From a virus: a stretch of 64,000 nucleotides of DNA. The notes below the pieces were generated by a model. The model made no database searches. It saw only the letters and a list, made by a program, of their open reading frames with translations, and was not told where the DNA came from. The DNA lies in IMG/VR virus record IMGVR_UViG_3300020122_000238, positions 124,001 through 188,000 of that record, one strand, 5' to 3'. The first letter of the stretch is position 1. Each line of letters begins with the position of its first letter. A program made the translations under genes and the position numbers. Shown here piece after piece: positions 36,504-44,661 of this stretch.

Positions 36504-36523
36504 GCTCTTTTATAGCAAAAAGA
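36502..36523. repeat. Short inverted repeat at GIY-YIG start
   Basis: GCTCTTTT and AAAAGAGC flank a short loop with TATAGC/GCTATA. It covers the endonuclease start region and could be a terminator for one strand or a promoter for the other. Confidence 0.4.
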
Positions 36524-36541
36524 GCTGGGAGGACCAGTTCT

Positions 36542-36558
36542 CGGTGTAAAGCGTCCAC
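36542..36558 (+). promoter_or_regulatory. CGGTGTA, 10 nt, ATG
   Basis: Spacer AAAGCGTCCA(C), no Shine-Dalgarno. Drives the RNA ligase-like gene divergently from the GIY-YIG gene. Confidence 0.7.
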
Positions 36559-37104
36559 ATGGAACCCTTTGAGCCATTTCAAAAAATCACCCGATTGAAC
36601 CGCGAATGCATCGCCACAGAGAAGCTCGACGGAGCCAACGTCGGGATCACCATCGCCGACGACTTCAGGAGCTACTTGGTCAACTCCCGCACGAAGTACA
36701 TCAACTACAAGGACGACTACAAGGGCTTCGCCCGCTGGGTCGAGGAGAACCGGGAAGAGGTCCTCAAGCTCGGCCCCGGGCGTCACAACGGCGAGTGGTG
36801 GGGGTCGGGGCTCGGTCGGGGCTATGGGCTCAAGGAGAAGCGGTTCTCCCTCTTCAACACCGCCATCTGGAGTGATGATGCGGTTCGGCCGAAGTGCTGC
36901 CATGTCGTCCCGGTTCTTGGGCGAGGCAAGGACATCCGGGTCGTCACGGAGAACGCTCTGACCCTTCTTCGCGAGAAGGGTAGCCAGGCTGCTCCGGGTT
37001 TTCTTGATCCGGAGGGCATTGTGGTGTTCCACACTGCTTCGGGGCATCTCTACAAAGTGACCCTCAAGAACGACGAGTCCCCCAAGGGGGCTCAGGCTGA
37101 GTGA
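36559..37104 (+). CDS. Minimal RNA ligase-like nucleotidyltransferase
   Basis: 181 residues. EKLDGANVGI is the KxDG motif (Lys22 as adenylation site), HNGEWWGSGLGRGYG fits motif III, PEGIVVFH motif IV and LYKVTLKND motif V. This matches the RNA ligase (Rnl2/PF09414-type) catalytic domain with no added C-terminal domain. It may repair host- or phage-cleaved RNA. Short length raises the chance that a partner domain is elsewhere. Confidence 0.75.
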   Translation: MEPFEPFQKITRLNRECIATEKLDGANVGITIADDFRSYLVNSRTKYINYKDDYKGFARWVEENREEVLKLGPGRHNGEWWGSGLGRGYGLKEKRFSLFNTAIWSDDAVRPKCCHVVPVLGRGKDIRVVTENALTLLREKGSQAAPGFLDPEGIVVFHTASGHLYKVTLKNDESPKGAQAE

Positions 37105-37107
37105 GCC

Positions 37108-37272
37108 ATGGGTGCCGAACCTGATTGGGCCAAAGATCCTGACGCCGTGATCGCCAAGCTGAATGCGCCCGAGAGCCCTTACTCCAATGGGTGCTCGTGT
37201 GCAATCGGTCTCGCGATCATGTGCGTCGTAATCTTGGGGGGCATTGGTGGTCTGATCTCCCTGTCCCACTGA
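37108..37272 (+). CDS. Small single-pass membrane protein
   Basis: 54 residues, one membrane segment (about residues 29-51, CAIGLAIMCVVILGGIGG). Starts 3 nt after the ligase stop. Unknown role. Confidence 0.5.
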   Translation: MGAEPDWAKDPDAVIAKLNAPESPYSNGCSCAIGLAIMCVVILGGIGGLISLSH

Positions 37273-37285
37273 GGGATCCTTCTAT

Positions 37286-37305
37286 CGTCTCCTATGCGTA
37301 GGAGA
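37286..37305. repeat. 8-bp inverted repeat before nitrilase gene
   Basis: GTCTCCTA-TGCG-TAGGAGAC, ending 8 nt before the ATG. Possible terminator of the previous unit or a site controlling the nitrilase. Confidence 0.4.
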
Positions 37306-37313
37306 CGCGCACA

Positions 37314-38093
37314 ATGCCCCTCAAAGTCGCCGCTGTTCAATTCGCTCCTATGTATGGGGACAAGCTCGGAAATCTCCGCAGAGTCGCCAGGCTCGTTCTC
37401 CATGCGGCGGAGAACGGGGCCCGGCTTATCGTTCTCCCGGAGCTGGTCACCACGGGGTACAGCTTCATGGGCGAGGAGGATGCTATCCCTGTGGCTGAGG
37501 AAATCTCCCTCAACAGCCTGACGATGAAGGCGATGCACGCGCTCGCGTCCTCCTACAACGTCCACCTCGTCTGGGGAATGGTCGAGCGCGAGGTGGGCAC
37601 CAACAAGCTCTACAACAGCCAGGTCTACATCGACCCCACGGGCTACTTCGAGTCCTATCGCAAGGTCAACCTGTGGGGGAACGATATCCTTTGGGCGCAC
37701 GAGGGGAAGGGGAATCCACCCATCATCCGAGCGAAGTTCGAGGCAGGAATTGGGGAGCCTTCCACCACGATGCGGGTGGGGCTGCTCATCTGCCGAGACG
37801 TCCGAAACAAGAAGGACGATAAGTGGACCGACTTCTACGAGTCGGGGGATGCTGATGTCGTGTGCTTCTCAGCCAACTGGGGTAACGGGGGCTTCCCGTC
37901 AACGACGTGGTGGGACTTCGCGAGGGACAACAACACCTGGCTCATCGTCGCGAACCGCTACGGCAAAGAGGTTCCGAACGACTTCGGGGAGGGCGGCATC
38001 TGCGTCATTGAGCCTTCGGGGAAGGTCCACTGCGACGGCCTCAAGGGGCACTGGCTTCAGGACTGCATTGTCTATGCGGAGATCCCGGCATGA
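37314..38093 (+). CDS. Carbon-nitrogen hydrolase (nitrilase superfamily)
   Basis: 259 residues. The Glu-Lys-Cys triad is visible: LPELVTTGYSF (Glu), YRKVNLW (Lys), LLICRDV (Cys, about 162). Enzymes of this superfamily release ammonia from amides; the glutaminase domain of NAD synthetase is one branch. The closest function cannot be fixed here, but the presence of other NAD/ADP-ribose genes makes an NAD-related amidase attractive. Its end overlaps the ADP-ribosyltransferase-like gene. Confidence 0.85.
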   Translation: MPLKVAAVQFAPMYGDKLGNLRRVARLVLHAAENGARLIVLPELVTTGYSFMGEEDAIPVAEEISLNSLTMKAMHALASSYNVHLVWGMVEREVGTNKLYNSQVYIDPTGYFESYRKVNLWGNDILWAHEGKGNPPIIRAKFEAGIGEPSTTMRVGLLICRDVRNKKDDKWTDFYESGDADVVCFSANWGNGGFPSTTWWDFARDNNTWLIVANRYGKEVPNDFGEGGICVIEPSGKVHCDGLKGHWLQDCIVYAEIPA

Positions 38094-39202
38094 TTGCAGC
38101 TAGGGTTGTAGCTCGCTACCTTCGAGCAGACGAAGGCGAGGCGGACTCAGCGAAGGGGGGCGTTCCCGCTCGTTGGAAGGAGTGGTTGGACGCACTCCAC
38201 GATGGGGGGAAGTCGAGGATTACAAATCCCAACCCAGAAACGAAGAGCCGTCATCCGGAGGTATCGTACAGCACTGCCCTCAAGACTCCCCACTTCTTCA
38301 CGCATGCGCTGAAGGAGTACAAGGAGTGGGCGAAGAAGAACCCCGAGAAAGACGGAGGCACCCCAAAAAAGGAGAAAGCCCCTGAAAAAGAGACGGAGTC
38401 TTCTGGGCTCACCTTGAAGGGGCCCTTCAGCATCAAGCCCGGCACCATTGACGAAATGCTTGAGAAGCATAAGGCCCATTTTGATACCATTGTGGGGGGT
38501 TTGAAAAAGAAAGTCGATACCTACCTATCTTCAAGTGAGGTGTCTGAGGACCCTATCATGAAGAAGCACTTCCTTTCTCTTTCGCCCAATGAGAAAATGG
38601 TTCATGTGGGGGGCCATGAGATCGGGAAGTATTTCGAGGACAACGTTCTTTCAAAGGATGACGTTGAAATCCACGATATCTACTTCAATGCTTGGCGGAT
38701 CTCCGCTGGGAATAATGAATCAAATCATCTACATGGGATGATGGCAGCCTCGGGGGTGAAAGGATATAAAACCCCCGAGGAAGAGAAGGATGATGGGCGT
38801 ACAGACAAAAACCGTAAGTTCGGAGCGGGGGACGAAGAGCTTCATGGGTATGCACAGAAGATGTATGCTTTTCAACAAGCCTTTTTCAAACATATCGGCC
38901 TGAAGGAAGTGACTCTTTTCCGTGGGGTGCGTGGGCAAGGGTTGGACAAAGAGCCTCCCCATGAAGATGATTCCGTATCTTTCAAAGCTCGCGAGCTATC
39001 CTCGTATACAACGGACCCCCGTGTATCGGATGGGTATGGGCGGGCTCTCAAATTCAAAGTACCTGTTGAAAGAGTATTTGGGTCATCTCTTGTCCGACCC
39101 AAGATAGGATCGGACACCTCTCCAGGGTCATTTGGAGAAGCCGAAATGATCCTCATGGGAGCTTCTGACCTTCAAGGTACTATCATTAACAAGGCTGAGT
39201 AA
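38090..39202 (+). CDS. ADP-ribosyltransferase-like protein with RVVARYL N-terminal motif
   Basis: 370 residues. MIAARVVARYL carries the recurring RVxARY motif. A Lys/Glu-rich linker follows. The C-terminal ~180 residues show the R-S-E order of arginine-type ADP-ribosyltransferases: LFRGVRGQ (Arg, about 278), ELSSYTTDP (Ser-Thr, about 303), SFGEAEMIL (Glu-x-Glu, about 348). Phage T4 Alt is an ADP-ribosyltransferase carried in the capsid, so delivery with DNA is a reasonable inference. Less G/C-biased codons than neighbours. Confidence 0.7.
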   Translation: MIAARVVARYLRADEGEADSAKGGVPARWKEWLDALHDGGKSRITNPNPETKSRHPEVSYSTALKTPHFFTHALKEYKEWAKKNPEKDGGTPKKEKAPEKETESSGLTLKGPFSIKPGTIDEMLEKHKAHFDTIVGGLKKKVDTYLSSSEVSEDPIMKKHFLSLSPNEKMVHVGGHEIGKYFEDNVLSKDDVEIHDIYFNAWRISAGNNESNHLHGMMAASGVKGYKTPEEEKDDGRTDKNRKFGAGDEELHGYAQKMYAFQQAFFKHIGLKEVTLFRGVRGQGLDKEPPHEDDSVSFKARELSSYTTDPRVSDGYGRALKFKVPVERVFGSSLVRPKIGSDTSPGSFGEAEMILMGASDLQGTIINKAE

Positions 39203-39204
39203 AT

Positions 39205-39369
39205 ATGGCGGATATAGAGATCCATCTGTCTGGGGAAAACGAAGACTGGCTTTGTAAGAAAGATGACGAAGAACCCAAAAAGCCAAAAGAGGCGACGCTC
39301 GTTGAACGTGTGGCTCGGCGAGCGTCGCGATCAAAACGTCCCCCAAAAGAATCCGGAATGGTGTACTAG
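39205..39369 (+). CDS. Small acidic-basic protein with C-terminal RVARR motif
   Basis: 54 residues. The C-terminal TLVERVARRASRSKR resembles the RVxARY motif seen at the ends of other proteins. Starts 3 nt after the ART-like gene. The last codons carry the GGTGTA box of clpX. Confidence 0.55.
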   Translation: MADIEIHLSGENEDWLCKKDDEEPKKPKEATLVERVARRASRSKRPPKESGMVY

Positions 39370-39375
39370 ATCCCC
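39359..39375 (+). promoter_or_regulatory. TGGTGTA, 10 nt, ATG
   Basis: Spacer CTAGATCCCC; directs clpX. Confidence 0.7.
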
Positions 39376-40623
39376 ATGGCCCAAAACATCGCTAAGTGCT
39401 CGTTCTGTGGAAAGCCCCGCAATGAGGTGAAAGCCCTCGCGGGGAGTGACGGGGGCGCCCTCATCTGTGACAAGTGTGTGGGGCAGATCGGTCGAGCCTT
39501 CGGCGAAGCGGAGCTGAAGAAGAACGCCGACAAGAAGGAAGTCCTTCGCAAGCCCATGGAAATCCGGGCTTTCCTGGATCAATACGTCATCGGGCAGGAA
39601 CGGGCGAAGGTGGACATGGCGGTGGCTGTCTACAACCACTACAAGCGGCGGGATGCCATCCGCCAACACCTGGATCTCGGAGTCGAGATCCAGAAGAGCA
39701 ACATGATGGTCATCGGCCCGAGCGGGTGCGGCAAGACCGAGATCGCTCGAACCCTCGCCAGGATGCTGGGGGTGCCGATGTTCAACGCGGACGCCACCAA
39801 GCTGACACAGGCGGGCTACGTCGGAGATGACGTCGAGAGCTTGATCCAGGGGCTCATCGCGGATGCCAACGGGGACATCGAGCGTGCTCAATGGGGGATC
39901 ATCTTCATCGATGAGTTCGACAAGCTGGCTCGGAAGTCGGGGCGGGGGTCGACCGGCTATCGCGACGTCACGGGGGAAGGCGTTCAGCAGAGCCTCCTCA
40001 AACTCCTCGAAGGGAACAAGATCAACGTGCCCCGCGGGCAGATGAAGAGCACGTCGGGTGGCGAATCGGATCCGTTCGACACCACCAACGTGCTCTTCAT
40101 CTGCGCGGGATCCTTCGCTGGCATTGAGGACATCATCTCGCAACGGGTGAACCACAAGTCGAGCCTTGGATTCGGCGCGGAGGACAAGAAGAAGCTCTCC
40201 AAGACGGAGACCTACCTGGAGGTGAAGGAAGACGACATCCTCAGCTTTGGGATCATCCCCGAGCTGATGGGCCGCGTGCCGGTGCTCACGACGGTGATCG
40301 AGCTGACGGAGGATGAGATGTTGCAGATCCTCACGGAGCCCCGTAACGCCATCATCAAGCAGGTCAAGGCCCTCTTTCACATGGACCGCATCAATCTCCA
40401 GTTCGATGATGCCGCCCTCCGGCACATCGCCAAGGAGGCCAAGAAGCGCCCGACTGGAGCCCGCGGGCTTCGTTCCGTCGTCGAGAGCATCTTGGCTCCG
40501 TACGCCTACAGCTCGCCGAGCGACCCCACGATTGTCTCGATCCGGATCACGGAGGAAGCGACCATGGGGAAGGAGCAGGCCGTCATCCTCCGCAGGTATG
40601 TCCCGGCAGAAGCGGTGGGGTAA
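39376..40623 (+). CDS. clpX: ClpX-like AAA+ unfoldase
   Basis: 415 residues, full-length against bacterial ClpX. Zinc finger CSFCGK...CDKC at the N terminus, GPSGCGKTE (Walker A), GYVGDD (pore loop), IIFIDEFDKLA (Walker B), LIPELMGR-type IIPELMGRVP and TGARGLR (sensor 2). LGFGAED stands where bacterial ClpX has the IGF loop that docks ClpP, so it could redirect host ClpP. A complete ClpX is unusual in a phage. Confidence 0.92.
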   Translation: MAQNIAKCSFCGKPRNEVKALAGSDGGALICDKCVGQIGRAFGEAELKKNADKKEVLRKPMEIRAFLDQYVIGQERAKVDMAVAVYNHYKRRDAIRQHLDLGVEIQKSNMMVIGPSGCGKTEIARTLARMLGVPMFNADATKLTQAGYVGDDVESLIQGLIADANGDIERAQWGIIFIDEFDKLARKSGRGSTGYRDVTGEGVQQSLLKLLEGNKINVPRGQMKSTSGGESDPFDTTNVLFICAGSFAGIEDIISQRVNHKSSLGFGAEDKKKLSKTETYLEVKEDDILSFGIIPELMGRVPVLTTVIELTEDEMLQILTEPRNAIIKQVKALFHMDRINLQFDDAALRHIAKEAKKRPTGARGLRSVVESILAPYAYSSPSDPTIVSIRITEEATMGKEQAVILRRYVPAEAVG

Positions 40624-40627
40624 GACA

Positions 40628-40903
40628 ATGATGTCCGACGCAGAATACATCCGAGAGTATCTCCGGGTCTGTCGAGTTGTCCTTGACAAGAGCCCCAACG
40701 TCGGTTGGGTGATCCACATGCCAGGCATCGGAGATGCCTCTGAAATCGATCGGGACGACCGTTTCGAGGAGTCGTGTCGGCTTCGGCGGGAAGTCTGTCT
40801 CTCTAAGTGGAGAGGCCTGTCGGACGAGGATCTCGTGAAGGAGTTCGGTACGGTTCTCTCGAACCGCGACACCATCAATCGCATGATTCCGCAGCCGCAC
40901 TGA
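40628..40903 (+). CDS. Small protein, unknown
   Basis: 91 residues, start at 40628 or the adjacent ATG 40631. Charged, helical. Follows clpX by 4 nt, so an adaptor is possible but unproven. Confidence 0.6.
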   Translation: MMSDAEYIREYLRVCRVVLDKSPNVGWVIHMPGIGDASEIDRDDRFEESCRLRREVCLSKWRGLSDEDLVKEFGTVLSNRDTINRMIPQPH

Positions 40904-40913
40904 AGGCAGATAC

Positions 40914-41185
40914 ATGATGGGTATTCCGCGAAAAGGTAGCCGACGGATGAGGTAGCTGGGAGGGCCTTTCGCTACCTCATCAAAGAGGAACGCGATAATG
41001 AAGAGGTTGAGTGGGGGCGCCGGCTGACTCTCACACTTCAAGAAGTCGCCCTTCATACAGGTCGCCCTTTGCAGGTTAAGATCCCACATTGGGTCGGGTG
41101 CGTTACCCCTTCGATGATCGCCGAGATCATCACGAAGAAGCTCAGTGCAGGTTGGGATCCAAGTTCTCGAAAAGCTACTCCATGA
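40914..41185 (+). pseudogene. Hypothetical gene with a likely one-base loss
   Basis: From about 40940 the frame reads DEVAGRAFRYLIKEERD... to VGCVTPSMIAEIITKKLSAG and stops with an ATGA overlap to the next gene, clearly coding, but there is no start codon. ATG 40914 opens MMGIPRKGSRR in the neighbouring frame. One added G at 40945-40946 would join them. No recognised family. Confidence 0.5.
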
Positions 41186-41901
41186 AAGTTGGCCTCATCT
41201 CAGACCTTCACTTCGAGTTTCAACGAGACTCGGGGCGGTCGCTCGTGAACCACATCCTCCCTGATGGCTGCGATGTGCTCGTTGTGGCGGGAGACCTCAC
41301 GGTGGGAGCTGAGCTGGTCCCGGCTCTGAAGATGCTGTGTGAGCAGTACCGAGAGGTGGTCTACGTCCCGGGGAACCACGAGTACTACCGGATGACCCGG
41401 GGCGAGCTTCGCAAGAGGCTACACACCTTCGCCGGCCGCCACAAGAATTTCCACTGGCTGGACAACAGCTCTGTGGTTCTTGGGGGACATCGCTTCCTTG
41501 GGGGTACGATGTGGTTTCGACATGACCCCGTCGCCCTGAAGGATGAAATGTGGGACTTCCGGCTCATCCCCGAGCTGGAGTCCTGGGTGTACCAGGATAA
41601 TGCAGCCACACTCACATTCTTCCAGAAGGAGGTGCAGGAGGGAGACATTGTCGTCACGCACCATCTCCCTTCTCCGCGGTCGACTCCCGAGCAGTACAAG
41701 GAATTCAAGATCAATCCGTTCTTCGTCTGCAACATGGAGGAGCTGATCCTCGCGAAGAAGCCTGCGATTTGGATGCACGGCCATACCCACGGGTCCTTCG
41801 ACTATCGGCTTGGGGATACGCGGGTGCTCTGCAACCCATTCGGGTACGCTCGGAAAGAAGAGAACCCCAAGTTCAATTTCGAGTTGACCGTGACCGTTTG
41901 A
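41182..41901 (+). CDS. Calcineurin-like metallophosphoesterase
   Basis: 239 residues. SDLHFEF, AGDLTVG, PGNHEYY, VTHHLPS and HGHTHGSFDY supply all metal ligands of the family. Single-domain phage phosphoesterase; substrate unknown. Coupled to the broken gene before it by ATGA. Confidence 0.85.
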   Translation: MKVGLISDLHFEFQRDSGRSLVNHILPDGCDVLVVAGDLTVGAELVPALKMLCEQYREVVYVPGNHEYYRMTRGELRKRLHTFAGRHKNFHWLDNSSVVLGGHRFLGGTMWFRHDPVALKDEMWDFRLIPELESWVYQDNAATLTFFQKEVQEGDIVVTHHLPSPRSTPEQYKEFKINPFFVCNMEELILAKKPAIWMHGHTHGSFDYRLGDTRVLCNPFGYARKEENPKFNFELTVTV

Positions 41902-41927
41902 GAGTTCTTTGATATGACGGATGGATC

Positions 41928-42434
41928 ATGGATCGTCTTGCACTTGAGGTTTTCCGTCGGTTCCAAGAGTCTCACTTGAAGCCTACTTGTTTGTTCCGTA
42001 TCGGGAAGCCTTCCAGTGCCAAACCCTACGCTCAGGTCAACATCACGGCGTCTGTGGCCTTGAGCCAAAAAACCCCGTTGGGGGTTGACCCCTCACGGGG
42101 TGGCAACGGGTTGACCCGCCCTCAGTTCAACCCCGAGATCCCAGAAAAGGTGGCTGCGCTAGCCGCAACGGTTCGGGATTCCCTGGGCAAGTTCTTCGAG
42201 GAAAATGGGGTTGAAGGGGCGGTCACCTACTGCGAATCTGCGGCCTCGTTGAGCCGATTCGTGGGGCAACTGCACGCTGGGAACTACACGGACCCTCTCA
42301 ATTTCCTGGGGGCCCATTTCAGGGTTCCCTACGGAGCCGGGCAGAAGAAACGAGTGGTTCACCTCTCTCGGGACATCGCTCGACTGGCCAGTGCGTTCGA
42401 GAGCAGCATGGATGTCGAAGTGAAACTGGAGTGA
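41928..42434 (+). CDS. Protein with variant N-terminal motif (LEVFRRF)
   Basis: 168 residues. MDRLALEVFRRFQES is a weak variant of the RVxARY motif. Remainder helical, no recognised family. First of three consecutive genes with such starts. Confidence 0.55.
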   Translation: MDRLALEVFRRFQESHLKPTCLFRIGKPSSAKPYAQVNITASVALSQKTPLGVDPSRGGNGLTRPQFNPEIPEKVAALAATVRDSLGKFFEENGVEGAVTYCESAASLSRFVGQLHAGNYTDPLNFLGAHFRVPYGAGQKKRVVHLSRDIARLASAFESSMDVEVKLE

Positions 42435-42468
42435 TCTTCTTGTTTTTCTCTTGTGCCCCTCCCTCAGT

Positions 42469-43260
42469 GTGAGTGACCTCGTCCATCGTGTTGCGAACCG
42501 CTATGCAGCGGTGGTCCTCCCTTTCAAACCCAAGTTTGGGGTCCCGACGGCCACCATTGGGGGTCGGAAGTACGTGCTCAGCACGTACCGTGGAGAGGGG
42601 ATGGACGTCTCGGAGAAAGTCAATGAGGGCGGCCCTGGAACGGGGCACGCTCGCTACATTCATCTCCCGAGCAACACCCCTTGGCGATACATATGGGTGT
42701 TCGATGCTGAGAAAAAGATCGTGGCCATGTGGCAAGTCTCTGAAGGGGACCTGAAGATCCACGGCCCTTCTGGGCACTTCGCTTCGATGATCGTGCATCT
42801 CGAAAAGAAGGGGCAGCTCAACCGGGTCACTCACGAAGAATACCGCGACCTCGAAAAGAAGATGGAGCTTGTCTACGACAAGACCGTGTCTGACCTCAAG
42901 ACTTTTTTCGAGCAGAACGACAGCGACTTCCAAAAGAAGGTCAATGCGGGCGTTCAGGAATACTATGCCAAGTACGTCAAGCCCAAGGTGGACAAGGCCA
43001 TCTCTGATGTGTTGAATGGTGCCACTCCTCTGGGGTTCAAGCCCTACGTGAGCCCGCACCGATCCACACAGAGCCAGGCTATCGGCTTCAACGTGGGGAT
43101 GGTTCTCAAGAGGGAGCTGGACCTATCGAAGGTTGAAGAGGCTCTGGTCCGCATGGGGATCAATGTGCATTCCCCCCACGAGGACAACCAGGCGACCTAC
43201 TGGGCCATCGGCGATATCAAGGATACAGTTCTTGACCGGCTTTCCACCGAGTATACCTGA
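42469..43260 (+). CDS. Protein with N-terminal RVANRY motif
   Basis: 263 residues from GTG 42469. MSDLVHRVANRY is almost the same as MYSDLVHRVADRF at 12207. The body begins with a compact alpha/beta region (GGRKYVLSTYRGEGMDVSEK) and then helices. No recognised family. An upstream TTG (42451) was rejected because it would place the motif later. Confidence 0.6.
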   Translation: MSDLVHRVANRYAAVVLPFKPKFGVPTATIGGRKYVLSTYRGEGMDVSEKVNEGGPGTGHARYIHLPSNTPWRYIWVFDAEKKIVAMWQVSEGDLKIHGPSGHFASMIVHLEKKGQLNRVTHEEYRDLEKKMELVYDKTVSDLKTFFEQNDSDFQKKVNAGVQEYYAKYVKPKVDKAISDVLNGATPLGFKPYVSPHRSTQSQAIGFNVGMVLKRELDLSKVEEALVRMGINVHSPHEDNQATYWAIGDIKDTVLDRLSTEYT

Positions 43261-43303
43261 TGCCCCGCCGATAAATCTCCTATCTTTCCGCCAAGGTGCC
43301 CCC

Positions 43304-44101
43304 ATGACTACACGTCGCACACTTCTCCGCGTTGTCGCTCGTTTCCAAATGCAGCTTGCCATGGAGCATTCATCGCCAGAAGAGCTGAAAGAGTACCTGC
43401 ACGAGCACCCCCAAGCCGACCCTGCGAACCACACCGTCACGAAGAAGGAAGAGCACGGGGGTGGTGATGAGCACGATGCCCCCAAGAAGTCCTGGAAAGA
43501 ACGCCTGCAAGGACTCGGGGCAAAGGCGAAGAAGTTCTACGAAGACGCGCCCGCGGGAGTCAAGCAGTTCTTCACCGACGATGCCTATCGTCGAACGGCG
43601 CTCATGGGAGCCCACAAAAAGCTGATGGATGCTCCGCACAACGTCGTTCAGCACGCCATTCAGACGGTCAAAAACGAGGTGAAGGAGTACAAGGATGCGG
43701 CAGCCGGGGTGAAGGCTGTCCTCAAGGGAGGCAAGATGACCCCCGAGCAGAAGCATGCCTTCAAGACGGTTGTCAAGCACATGGCTGTTACCGCAGCAGC
43801 AACGGCTCTAACAGTGAGTGGGGGGCCTCTTGTTGCTGCGGGTGCTTTTGGAAAGACGCTCGCAAAGAATCTCGCGATGCGAGCAGCACATGATGCTCTT
43901 GGCCATTATGATGGTCTCCACGAATACATGGAGATTGGCCACGGGATCCACAAACATCTCCATCACCTTCTCGCCGCGGATGAGGACGCCAAGGTGGACG
44001 AGGCGATCGCGAAGTTCGTCATGGCCAAGGTCGCCAAACAGATCCAGGACCTCGACATGGACGCGATCGAAGCGGCCCTCAAGGAAATGGACTCGGAGTA
44101 A
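43304..44101 (+). CDS. Protein with N-terminal RVVARF motif and hydrophobic helices
   Basis: 265 residues. MTTRRTLLRVVARFQMQLAM, then a spacer SPEELKEYLHEHPQADPANH, a basic helical domain (KKSWKERLQGLGAKAKKFYE) and a hydrophobic Ala/Gly-rich region (about residues 150-190) that could enter membranes. AAGGTG precedes the ATG. A pore or inner-virion role is possible; not recognised. Confidence 0.6.
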   Translation: MTTRRTLLRVVARFQMQLAMEHSSPEELKEYLHEHPQADPANHTVTKKEEHGGGDEHDAPKKSWKERLQGLGAKAKKFYEDAPAGVKQFFTDDAYRRTALMGAHKKLMDAPHNVVQHAIQTVKNEVKEYKDAAAGVKAVLKGGKMTPEQKHAFKTVVKHMAVTAAATALTVSGGPLVAAGAFGKTLAKNLAMRAAHDALGHYDGLHEYMEIGHGIHKHLHHLLAADEDAKVDEAIAKFVMAKVAKQIQDLDMDAIEAALKEMDSE

Positions 44102-44111
44102 TGCCTCCAGT

Positions 44112-44128
44112 TGGTGTACTTGGGGGAT
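44112..44128 (+). promoter_or_regulatory. TGGTGTA, 10 nt, ATG
   Basis: Picks ATG 44129 over a TTG 18 nt upstream that lies within the box. Confidence 0.65.
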
Positions 44129-44644
44129 ATGCCCTCCTACAAAAATAAGCCCTCCCCCAAGAACCCCCTCCTCCTGGGAGGGTTCTTTCTCATCCTCCTC
44201 ATCGGTTTCGGGATCACCGCGGGGTGCAAGGATATCCGGTTCGATCAGAACTGCGAGGGGCATCTCAAGCGAGCAGCAGACGCCAACACGATCGAGCTGG
44301 CATCCACGGAGCTGGGGACGGCCATTCAGTACCTCAAGAGGTCGGGGCTCACGTCCGGCAACACGTCGATCCTCTTCGACACCCCCAACAACGACATCGG
44401 CTTTTGGTTCTCGAACCTCAGCGCTTCCCAGGCGGAGCTGGCCAAGGTGACGCCCGAGACCGCCATGCTGGAGAGGAGCATGTTGCTCCTCAAGCTCCGG
44501 GAGACGTTGCTCGATGGGCAAGTGGTGACCGTCCCGTCGGGCATCACGCTTTTACCGAATGTCCAGCTCTACTTCTGGTGGGGCGTCATCTCGGCGATCG
44601 GGTTCGTCACGGGCCTGGGTGTGGCGATGTCCCGCGCCTATTGA
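44129..44644 (+). CDS. Membrane protein with two membrane segments
   Basis: 171 residues. N-terminal segment LLLGGFFLILLIGFGITAGC, possibly a lipoprotein signal, and a C-terminal segment YFWWGVISAIGFVTGLGVAM. No recognised family. Confidence 0.6.
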   Translation: MPSYKNKPSPKNPLLLGGFFLILLIGFGITAGCKDIRFDQNCEGHLKRAADANTIELASTELGTAIQYLKRSGLTSGNTSILFDTPNNDIGFWFSNLSASQAELAKVTPETAMLERSMLLLKLRETLLDGQVVTVPSGITLLPNVQLYFWWGVISAIGFVTGLGVAMSRAY

Positions 44645-44645
44645 C

Positions 44646-44661
44646 GCGTGTAGAGACGACG
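44646..44661 (+). promoter_or_regulatory. GCGTGTA, 9 nt, ATG
   Basis: Weaker match (GCGTGTA) with 9-nt spacer GAGACGACG. Confidence 0.45.

Noticed and set aside
39331-40884. 517-residue ORF antisense to clpX
   Set aside because: No domain signals; ClpX is certain on the other strand.
37286-43303. Possible late promoter with TATnnTCTCC before 23456, 35408, 37314 and 43304
   Set aside because: The match is loose and spacing to ATG varies; too weak to claim.
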